Part shown: piece after piece, positions 1-4,749 of the stretch
Numbering within the stretch: position 1 is the first letter of the stretch
Layout of the letters: each line of letters opens with the position of its first letter
Made by a program: the position numbers and the translations under genes
DNA from: an uncultured Beijerinckiaceae bacterium
GTDB lineage: Bacteria > Pseudomonadota > Alphaproteobacteria > Rhizobiales > Beijerinckiaceae
Assembly: GCA_937873345.1 (NCBI GenBank)
Contig: CALMRL010000402.1
Span: forward strand, 1 to 5,056
Direction of reading: 5' to 3'
DNA: 5,056 nucleotides
Notes under the pieces: generated by a model
The model's input: only the letters and a program-made list of their open reading frames with translations
The model's database searches: none
Told to the model about the DNA's origin: nothing

Positions 1-1
1 C

Positions 2-193
2 CAGCAGGGTGAGCGCGGCTTCTCCGGCGACCGCTCCCAGGGCGAGCGCTTCGGCGGCCGCCGCGACGAGCGCCGTGGCCCGAGCTTCCAGACCACCGAG
101 GCGCCGCGCCCGCGCGAGCGTCAGCCCGACCCGAACTCCCCCTTCGCCAAGCTCGCCGCGCTCAAGGCGCAGATGGAGAAGGAGAAGGGCTGA
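2..193 (+). CDS. C-terminal tail of a probable helicase-related protein (partial, 5' end outside window)
   Basis: Frame 2 is open from the window edge to a TGA at 191-193 and gives 63 residues. The first half is basic and rich in Gly, Arg, Gln and Asp (GERGFSGDR, GGRRDERRGP), like the disordered RNA-binding tails of RNA helicases. It ends in a short amphipathic segment, NSPFAKLAALKAQME, followed by KEKG. From memory, this ending resembles the C-terminus of the SUV3-like helicase-related protein of Hyphomicrobiales. No catalytic domain lies in the window, so that name is an inference. Other proteins with RG-rich tails (DEAD-box helicase, a pseudouridine synthase of the RluB type) remain possible. 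The gene converges on the HNH gene, with 126 bases between their stop codons. That a gene ends here is well supported; its identity is only moderately so. Confidence 0.6.
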   Translation, partial: QQGERGFSGDRSQGERFGGRRDERRGPSFQTTEAPRPRERQPDPNSPFAKLAALKAQMEKEKG

Positions 194-271
194 AACGTCG
201 GCAATCTGGTTCGGCGCGTCATAGTCGCTCGCGGCTGGCGCCGCAGGGCATTCTTTCCTGGCTATCGGAAG

Positions 272-289
272 AGGAAGCGAGAGCTTCCT
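272..289. terminator. Short hairpin between convergent genes, possible bidirectional terminator
   Basis: Within the 126-base gap between the helicase-tail stop and the HNH stop, AGGAAGC (272-278) and GCTTCCT (283-289) form a perfect 7-base-pair stem around a GAGA loop of the stable GNRA type. The position between two convergent stop codons suits a terminator serving both strands. There is no run of T after the stem on either strand, so a classical intrinsic terminator is not demonstrated. The rest of the gap (194-319) contains no gene that I can support. Confidence 0.35.
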
Positions 290-319
290 GTCGCATCGAT
301 CAGACCGAAGGGACCGGTG

Positions 320-952
320 TCAGGGCCTGAAACGCTCCAGACCATCCCAATCGCTGGGCTGGACCTCATCGCTCCTTGGATCCAGTAGCCCGACCTCTTC
401 GAGAGTGAGATGCCCGCGTCCGTAGTTGCAGGGCGCGCATGTGACGAGCATGTTATCCAACTCGCTCGTGCCTCCGCGCGAATGGGGAACGATGTGGTCG
501 TATTGCAGCCACATCGCCTGAAGTGCCGTGTGCTGATCGATGTTCTTGTTGCTCTCCCACCGCAGGGCGGAAGGGTAGGCGCCCCTCAGATGATCGCGTG
601 TTTCTTTCCGCACCAGAGGCATGCGGCAGAAACGGCAGCGGAAACCATCTCTGCGAAGCAGCGCAACTAGCTCCGTCTTGCCCGGCATGCGCTTTGCCGC
701 GCGCTGGAATTCCGGCAGATAGGGGAGAGGGTCGTTCACGGGACGCGGTCGGCTCCAGGGGCCTCCGGTCCCCCAGATCGAATTAGTCCAGCCCGCGATG
801 GCCGGCATGTCGGCCAGCCTTATCAACTGCTCGGCGATCTCGCGTCGTCCCAGCATGTGCGCCGACACCGCGGCATCAAGGAGGCGGGCAGCCTCGAAGA
901 CCTCCGGCGGCGGATGGCTGAAGCAACGCTTGAGCGTGCATCGCTCATCCAT
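320..952 (-). CDS. HNH endonuclease
   Basis: This 210-residue protein carries a C-terminal HNH nuclease domain, a metal-dependent DNA-cutting fold. Zinc-knuckle cysteines are C106/C109 (RCRFC) and C172/C175 (CAPC). The nuclease core runs from about 151 to 181: D152-H153 in YDHIVPHSRGG, N167 in ELDNMLVTC, then N176 and H181 after the second cysteine pair. The order Cys pair, DH, N, Cys pair, N/H is that of the common zinc-binding HNH family. Residues 1-100 match nothing I recognise and may confer specificity. The ATG at 952 is chosen because AAGGA (963-967) sits 10 bases upstream; the same frame stays open to 1381, but that part is antisense to the lipoprotein gene and is Arg-rich. The gene starts 62 bases after the lipoprotein stop. 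Four counted rows give 143 G+C of 240 (about 60%), lower than the neighbours, suggesting acquisition. With no methylase or phage genes nearby, its role (defence, mobile or other) is unknown. Confidence 0.88.
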   Translation of the reverse strand: MDERCTLKRCFSHPPPEVFEAARLLDAAVSAHMLGRREIAEQLIRLADMPAIAGWTNSIWGTGGPWSRPRPVNDPLPYLPEFQRAAKRMPGKTELVALLRRDGFRCRFCRMPLVRKETRDHLRGAYPSALRWESNKNIDQHTALQAMWLQYDHIVPHSRGGTSELDNMLVTCAPCNYGRGHLTLEEVGLLDPRSDEVQPSDWDGLERFRP

Positions 953-1014
953 GCTGGCTTGATCCTTTCCATCGTGCGGACAAGGGAGCGCAGAGGAAGA
1001 CCGCTCAAGAGCCC

Positions 1015-2235
1015 TCAGGTCGCTGACGGCGGGAAGGTCTTCGGCGCCGGCGAGATCGGCACGGCCTTGCCGTTCTTCACCTGCAGCACCGCCAATCCGC
1101 GGTCGTTCAGCCCGTCGGCGCGGAAGCGGAACACGCCATCGGCGCCGGTGAAGCCCTGGCGATTGAGCAGCACGCTGTCGCTGTAGCGCTGCGACCCTTG
1201 CGACTTGGCGAGCACGGCGGCGAGGCGCACGGCGTCGTAGGAGAGGGTGGCGATGCGCGCGGGGTCGGCGCCGTACTTCTCGCGGTAGCGGCCGGCGAAG
1301 GCGTTGAACCCGCTGTTCTCCGGCGCCGAGAACCAGGCGCCCTGCAGCGCCGGCAGCGAAAGCACGCGCGCGTCGTTCCACAGGCCGGTGCCCAGCAGCT
1401 GCACGGCATCGGGCTTGAGGCCGGCCGCTTCCAGCGCCGCCGCCATCGCCGGCATCGCATCGGCCTGCTCGGGGATGAACAGCGTGTCGATGCCGGCACC
1501 GAGGTCGGCGATCTTGCGCACGGCGGCGTCGCGGGTCGCGGCGGTGTAGTGCTCGACGGCGAGCACGCGGAGGCCGCGCTTCGCGGCATCGGCCTGGAAC
1601 TCGGCGTCGGCGACGCGGCCGTAGTCGTTGTCGGGGATCAGCGCGGCCGCCGACTTCTTGCCGCGCGACGCCGCGAAATCGACGATGCGGTCGACGTAGC
1701 CCTCGATCAGGAAGGACAGGAGGTAGGAGCCGTGCGCGGCGGCCGCGGAGTCGGTGGAGAAGGCGATCATCGGGCGGCCCGACTGGCGCACCACCCTGGC
1801 GACCTCGCGGACGTCGGACGCGAACAGCGGGCCGATGACGATCTCGGCGCCGTCGCTCATCGCCTGCTCGGCGGCGGCGCGCGCGCCGTCCGGCGTCGAG
1901 TGGTCGTCCTTGACGAGCAGGCTGACCTCCTTGACCCCGGCGTCGGCGAAGGCGAGGTCGGCGGCATTGCGCAAGGACTGGCCGACCTGGCTCGGCTGGC
2001 CGCCGGCGGCCGTGAGCGGCAGGATCAGCGCGATCTTGACGTCACCGGTGCCGATGCGCTCGTTGCCGGCGGCAGGGGCGGAGCCGGGCAGGGCGGAGGA
2101 CGTCACCTTGCCGATCGGGGCGCCGTTCGACAGGTCGGAATCGAGGCGAGAGGTCTTTGGACGGTCGGTGCCGATGGTGGTGCCGCAGCCGGCGAGGGCG
2201 CCGGCAAGCGAGGCGGCGGCGAGGAGGCGCTTCAT
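1015..2235 (-). CDS. LpoA-like penicillin-binding protein activator / ABC-type periplasmic-binding lipoprotein
   Basis: The 406-residue product starts with a lipoprotein signal (MKRLLAAASLAGALAGC) whose lipobox LAGC puts the acylated cysteine at residue 17. A low-complexity linker rich in Ser, Gly and Pro follows to about residue 64. A type-I periplasmic-binding fold then runs from about 66 to 393: KIALILPLTAAGG as first strand, DGAEIVIGPLFASDV (128-142), RPMIAFSTD (154-162), ALIPDNDYGRVA (198-209), DTLFIPEQADA (250-260) and LSYDAVRLAA (331-340). Alphaproteobacterial proteins of this build are annotated as penicillin-binding protein activators or branched-chain amino-acid-binding proteins. 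By analogy with LpoA it would act at the outer membrane on peptidoglycan synthesis, but that role is unproved for this branch. The ATG at 2235 is preferred for its compact signal peptide. A GTG at 2295 with AAGGGG eight bases upstream is a rival that adds 20 residues. No divergent rsmI-like gene sits upstream. Confidence 0.85.
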   Translation of the reverse strand: MKRLLAAASLAGALAGCGTTIGTDRPKTSRLDSDLSNGAPIGKVTSSALPGSAPAAGNERIGTGDVKIALILPLTAAGGQPSQVGQSLRNAADLAFADAGVKEVSLLVKDDHSTPDGARAAAEQAMSDGAEIVIGPLFASDVREVARVVRQSGRPMIAFSTDSAAAAHGSYLLSFLIEGYVDRIVDFAASRGKKSAAALIPDNDYGRVADAEFQADAAKRGLRVLAVEHYTAATRDAAVRKIADLGAGIDTLFIPEQADAMPAMAAALEAAGLKPDAVQLLGTGLWNDARVLSLPALQGAWFSAPENSGFNAFAGRYREKYGADPARIATLSYDAVRLAAVLAKSQGSQRYSDSVLLNRQGFTGADGVFRFRADGLNDRGLAVLQVKNGKAVPISPAPKTFPPSAT

Positions 2236-2348
2236 CGTCGAGCGGCCAGGGCTCGCGCCGCCGGCGGCAGCCGATGAACGATCCGGTTCGCACACGTTCC
2301 AAGCCCCTTTGCGCCCGCGCGCGTGGTGTCAAAAGAAGATGCCTAACG

Positions 2349-2361
2349 CGGCGCTGCGCCG
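2349..2361 (-). repeat. Small GC hairpin with downstream CTTCTTTT
   Basis: CGGCG (2349-2353) pairs with CGCCG (2357-2361) around a three-base loop. On the minus strand it is followed, ten bases on, by CTTCTTTT (2338-2331). The same octamer CTTCTTTT occurs 31 bases earlier (2369-2362), after the larger hairpin at 2379-2399, so the spacer looks like two hairpin-plus-T-tract units in a row. The T tracts are too far from the stems for classical terminators. Confidence 0.3.
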
Positions 2362-2378
2362 AAAAGAAGGCGATGGCT

Positions 2379-2399
2379 TGCCGGTGCAGCGAACCGGCA
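2379..2399 (-). terminator. Hairpin just downstream of the 179-residue gene, possible terminator
   Basis: TGCCGGT (2379-2385) and ACCGGCA (2393-2399) form a perfect 7-base-pair stem with a 7-base loop. It begins five bases after the stop codon of the minus-strand gene ending at 2404, where a terminator would be expected. On the minus strand the sequence after the stem is mixed, and CTTCTTTT comes only nine bases later, so termination may be weak or Rho-assisted. The remaining spacer up to the lipoprotein start contains an exact TTGACA (2332-2327, minus strand) but no convincing -10 box. Confidence 0.38.
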
Positions 2400-2403
2400 G
2401 GTC

Positions 2404-2943
2404 TTACTTCGGCACGGCGGACCGCCCGCCCGGCGGTTTAAGTTCTGCCGGGGGCTCGTTTACGTCGAAGAGAATCGCGAGACAGCTCCTGCTGTCCTCG
2501 TCGATCATGAAATTGATCGGCTTGTCATCGATCACGATCCCGAAGCGGTTCGTGATGCCGTCGATTACCGGCTTGAAGACAGCCAGATCCTTGTCGTACC
2601 CGCCATGGCCGGTCGTGAAGTAGATCAGCCCCTCGTGCCCGACGACGAACCCGATTCCGCCGACGAAACATTGCGACTGTTCGCCGGCGTCGAGCTGAAA
2701 TCGAGCGCGGCGCGGAATCTCTTCATCCTCGTCAAAGCTCAGCTTGAGGTGGCTGAGACAAATCTGCACTTCCAGACGGTGCGCCCCTCGCCAGCGTTGG
2801 ATGGTTAGCAAAACCTTCTCGTCTTTCGATGAAAAGTCGCCGCACTGCATCCAAAGCGCGTCTTCGCTCTGTCTTTTTCTCCATGTCATCGCGTCATTGA
2901 CGCACTGATCGAGCGTCTTTTCGGAAGATGCGGCTTGGATCAT
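2404..2943 (-). CDS. Hypothetical protein, 179 aa, low GC
   Basis: I do not recognise this protein. It is 179 residues long with no signal peptide or membrane segment, so probably cytosolic. It has an N-terminal helical, charged part (1-45), an acidic patch FDEDEEIP (70-77), a Gly-rich hydrophobic stretch from GGIGFVVGHEGLIYFTTGHGG (95-115), and hydrophobic strands near the end (FGIVIDD 134-140, SCLAILFDV 153-161). The tail is Pro-rich. Cysteines at 14, 34, 62, 92 and 154 do not form a CxxC pair. It is taken as real because the codons read as an ordinary balanced protein with mixed third positions, unlike the Arg/Ala-rich frames opposite. Six counted rows give 200 G+C of 360 (about 56%), against roughly 70% or more in the flanking genes, suggesting acquisition. 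The ATG at 2943 has no strong ribosome site; Met20 or Met32 are alternatives. Confidence 0.72.
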   Translation of the reverse strand: MIQAASSEKTLDQCVNDAMTWRKRQSEDALWMQCGDFSSKDEKVLLTIQRWRGAHRLEVQICLSHLKLSFDEDEEIPRRARFQLDAGEQSQCFVGGIGFVVGHEGLIYFTTGHGGYDKDLAVFKPVIDGITNRFGIVIDDKPINFMIDEDSRSCLAILFDVNEPPAELKPPGGRSAVPK

Positions 2944-2981
2944 CGGTGACGCACTCGGCTGGACGTTCTTTTGTTAATGCA

Positions 2982-2999
2982 ATGCCACGACAGCGGCAT
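2982..2999. repeat. Weak hairpin in AT-rich spacer
   Basis: ATGCC (2982-2986) can pair with GGCAT (2995-2999) around an eight-base loop. It lies in the 90-base spacer between the binding-protein stop (3034) and the unrecognised gene start (2943). TTTTT at 3007-3011 follows on the plus strand, where no gene needs it; on the minus strand there is no T run after the stem. It could be a weak end signal for the binding-protein transcript, but a five-pair stem is thin evidence. Confidence 0.22.
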
Positions 3000-3033
3000 C
3001 CTTATCTTTTTAGTACGGGGCCAGCTTTCCCTC

Positions 3034-4065
3034 TCACCGCCGCAGCCGCGTCCACACCCTGTCGATCAGCGCGATCGCCGGCGGCGGGCAGGTCGGGGTG
3101 AAGACGATCTTGGTGCGCGGCGGGATTTTCAGCTCCGGCGCGTCGCGCAGTTCGGGCGAGGTCAGCGCGGCGGCGCCGGTGATCGCCGAGGCGTAGTGCG
3201 TGAAGTCGGAGGACAGCGCGCTGTTCTCCGGGCGCAGCATGAACTCGAGGAACAGCCTGGCCTCGGCGGGGTCGCGGGCATCGGCGGGGATGGCGAGGTT
3301 GTCCATCCAGCCGACCACGCCCTCCCTGGGGAAGACGAAGCGGATCGCGGGGTTGTTGGCGCGCGCCCGCGCTGCGTCGCCGTTCCAGATCTCCTGCACC
3401 GCGGTTTCGCCCGAGGCGAGGCGCTCGATCACCCCGTCGGAGGAGTACACCTTGACGTCGGGGCGCTGGCGCTGCAGCAGCGCGTCCACCTTCTTCATGT
3501 TGCCGAGGTCGGTCTGGCAGGGCGGCATCCCGAGCGACAGCTCGGCGAGGCTCATCACTTCGGTCGGCGCCGCCAGCATGCCAACCTTGCCCTTCGCCTG
3601 CGGCGGCGGCTCGAACAGGGTCCACAACGAGTCCACGGGGCCGGTGACCACCTTCGTGTCGACGGCGAAGCCGGTGACGCCCCAGTGGAAGGGGATGGTG
3701 TAGCCGTTGCCCGGGTCCCACGCCGACGAGCGCCAGCGCGCCTCGATGTTGTCGAGGCCCTTGAGGCCGTCGATCTTGCGCAGCAGGCCCTGCGCCGAGA
3801 AGATCGGCACGAAGTCGGAGGTCACCACCACGACGTCGTAGCCGGCCGAACCGCCCTTCAGCTTGGCGAGCAGCGTCTCGTTGGAATCGTAGGTGTCGAC
3901 CGTGACGGCGACCCCCGTCTCCTTCTCGAACTTCGCGATCACAGCGGGCGCGGTGTAGTCGGTCCAGTTGTAGACGTGCAGCTGGCCGGCGGCGCCGGCT
4001 GGTCCGAGAAGGACGGCGAAGGCCAGGAACGCGCCGGTGAGGATGTCGAGAGGTCGCGATCGCAC
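3034..4065 (-). CDS. Polyamine-type (PotD/PotF-like) periplasmic substrate-binding protein
   Basis: This 343-residue protein is the periplasmic receptor of a spermidine/putrescine-type ABC importer. A Sec signal peptide (1-25; AGA before the cut) precedes the bacterial solute-binding fold. Family landmarks are LHVYNWTDYTAP (29-40), DTYDSNETLLAKLKGGSAGYDVVV (57-80), YTIPFHWGVTGFAV (122-135), SSDGVIERLASGETAVQEIWNGD (208-230) and VGWMDNLAIPADA (251-263). The aromatic W34 and the W253/D255 pair correspond to ligand residues of E. coli PotD as I recall them. The spots matching PotD D168 and Y85 look like A166 and F85, so the ligand may differ. The GTG start at 4065 is set by AAGGA (4073-4077) seven bases upstream. 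That site abuts the toxin stop, and only 12 bases separate the genes, implying co-transcription with the toxin-antitoxin pair. No permease or ATPase gene is in the window, so it is an orphan here. Confidence 0.9.
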   Translation of the reverse strand: MRSRPLDILTGAFLAFAVLLGPAGAAGQLHVYNWTDYTAPAVIAKFEKETGVAVTVDTYDSNETLLAKLKGGSAGYDVVVVTSDFVPIFSAQGLLRKIDGLKGLDNIEARWRSSAWDPGNGYTIPFHWGVTGFAVDTKVVTGPVDSLWTLFEPPPQAKGKVGMLAAPTEVMSLAELSLGMPPCQTDLGNMKKVDALLQRQRPDVKVYSSDGVIERLASGETAVQEIWNGDAARARANNPAIRFVFPREGVVGWMDNLAIPADARDPAEARLFLEFMLRPENSALSSDFTHYASAITGAAALTSPELRDAPELKIPPRTKIVFTPTCPPPAIALIDRVWTRLRR

Positions 4066-4077
4066 CGTTGCGTCCTT

Positions 4078-4353
4078 TCAGTCGAGGCGCCGCGCGGTAT
4101 GCCGGATGCGCTGGATCAGCACTTCGTCACCTCGCACCCGATAGAAGACCGCGTAGGGGTAGGGCCCGAGAATCGCGCGTCGCTGTCCCGGCCGATTGGT
4201 CTCCTCGCCCAGCTGCGGAAAGGCGGACAGCAGGCCTATGATCGCCTGCATCCGCACCGCTACACGGCGCGATCCCTGCGGGTTGCGCTCGTCGAGATAG
4301 GCCAGGATTCCGGCGAGCTGCCGGGCGGCGGTCGGAGTGAGCCGGACGATCAC
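4078..4353 (-). CDS. RelE/ParE-family toxin of a type II toxin-antitoxin system
   Basis: The 91-residue product has the full length and layout of a ParE-type toxin: an N-terminal strand (VIVRLTPTAARQL), two helices (LAGILAYLDERNPQGSRRVAVRMQAIIGLLSAFPQLGEE, about 13-51), then the signature strands RAILGPYPYAVFYRV (59-73) and EVLIQRIRHTARRLD (77-91). The YPYAVFYRV and RHTARR segments are typical of ParE. Members of this superfamily either poison DNA gyrase (ParE) or cut mRNA on the ribosome (RelE). The sequence looks closer to ParE, but the target is not proved. The start is a GTG at 4353 that overlaps the antitoxin TGA (4350-4353, GTGA), with no strong ribosome site of its own, so translation is probably coupled to the antitoxin. 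The same frame is open up to 4698, but that stretch is antitoxin sequence in another frame. The stop codon lies 12 bases before the binding-protein gene. Confidence 0.86.
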   Translation of the reverse strand: MIVRLTPTAARQLAGILAYLDERNPQGSRRVAVRMQAIIGLLSAFPQLGEETNRPGQRRAILGPYPYAVFYRVRGDEVLIQRIRHTARRLD

Positions 4354-4583
4354 AGGCCATATTTCGCCCAGATGGCGCGCACCTCGTCGTCGCTGGCGAA
4401 CTCGCCGCGCGCGATCTCGCGGTCGGCCTCGTCGAGGTCGGCTTCCTCGTCCGCCGTCAGCCGATAGGCCGCCGGCGCGTCGCCCGCGAGATGCAGGACG
4501 ATGCGTGCGACGTCGTCCTGCCGGTCGGGCGGCACCTTGAGCTTGAGGGCGGCGATCGCGCGGTCCATCAGCCTCGTCGTCAT
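4350..4583 (-). CDS. Antitoxin of the type II toxin-antitoxin pair
   Basis: This 77-residue acidic protein directly precedes and overlaps the toxin gene. Its C-terminal half (40-77), with LTADEEADLDEADREIARGEFASDDEVRAIWAKYGL, matches the toxin-wrapping tail of ParD-like antitoxins; GEFASDDEVRA is the most telling part. The N-terminal half (VPPDRQDDVARIVLHLAG, 17-34) is not a plain ribbon-helix-helix, so the DNA-binding mode is uncertain. It should neutralise the toxin and probably repress the shared promoter, as is usual for the family. The ATG at 4583 is the only near start in frame. The strong ribosome site GGAGGA (4602-4607) is 18 bases away, too far for direct use, and instead serves a four-codon leader ending on this start. 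The gene is divergent from purE. Confidence 0.86.
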   Translation of the reverse strand: MTTRLMDRAIAALKLKVPPDRQDDVARIVLHLAGDAPAAYRLTADEEADLDEADREIARGEFASDDEVRAIWAKYGL

Positions 4584-4594
4584 CGCGGCAGCAT
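4580..4594 (-). other. Four-codon leader reading frame (MLPR) overlapping the antitoxin start
   Basis: On the minus strand ATG CTG CCG CGA TGA (4594-4580) follows the strong ribosome site GGAGGA (4602-4607) at an ideal seven-base spacing. Its TGA overlaps the antitoxin ATG as ATGA, the classic arrangement for translational coupling. The overlapping TATGCT (4595-4590) could instead be a -10 box, in which case the leader would not be transcribed from that promoter. The reading is an inference from spacing alone. Confidence 0.35.
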
Positions 4595-4689
4595 AGCAGA
4601 ATCCTCCGGCGGCGGCACCCGTCGGATAGGACCGGAGATGGCGCTCCGAGAAGCAGGCGGGGCTTCGAGAGGGCGCCGCGGCCGACGTC

Positions 4690-4713
4690 GCCGGCCACGT
4701 GCCGCCGGCCGGC
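4690..4713. repeat. GC-rich inverted repeat in the divergent antitoxin/purE spacer
   Basis: GCCGGCC (4690-4696) and GGCCGGC (4707-4713) form a perfect seven-base inverted repeat with a ten-base centre. It lies in the 163-base region between the divergent antitoxin and purE genes, just upstream of a possible purE promoter. It might be an operator or a hairpin, but GC-rich DNA produces such repeats by chance, so no regulator is named. Confidence 0.3.
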
Positions 4714-4720
4714 ACTCGAC

Positions 4721-4749
4721 TTGCGAGCGCGGGAGGCTTCGCGCTATTG
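4721..4749 (+). promoter_or_regulatory. Possible housekeeping promoter for purE (TTGCGA-N17-CTATTG)
   Basis: TTGCGA (4721-4726) and CTATTG (4744-4749) are separated by exactly 17 bases. They resemble the alphaproteobacterial housekeeping pattern TTGAC-N17-CTATAT. Transcription would start near 4756. The match competes with reading GGGAGG (4731-4736) and TTG 4747 as ribosome site and start codon of purE; both cannot be right. Confidence 0.35.

Noticed and set aside
986..1006. Hairpin GAGCG/CGCTC between the lipoprotein stop and the HNH start as a terminator
   Set aside because: It has only five pairs, an 11-base loop and no T run; too weak to list as a feature.
953..1381. N-terminal extension of the HNH protein up to 1381
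   Set aside because: The extension is Arg-rich and overlaps the lipoprotein gene in another frame; the ATG at 952 has a proper ribosome site.
1198..2277. A 359-codon plus-strand frame opposite the lipoprotein gene
   Set aside because: It is the antisense shadow of the lipoprotein gene: Gly/Arg/Val/Asp-rich, no motif, no ribosome site needed to explain it.
2304..2332. Promoter for the lipoprotein gene from the exact TTGACA at 2332-2327 (minus strand)
   Set aside because: At 16-18 bases downstream there is only GC-rich AAGGGG-like sequence and no -10 box, so the hexamer alone is not enough.
2971..4467. A 498-codon open frame on the plus strand across the binding-protein and toxin genes
   Set aside because: It lies antisense to two clear gene families and its translation is Arg/Gly/His/Val-rich filler with no domain; GC-rich genes routinely leave such frames open on the other strand.
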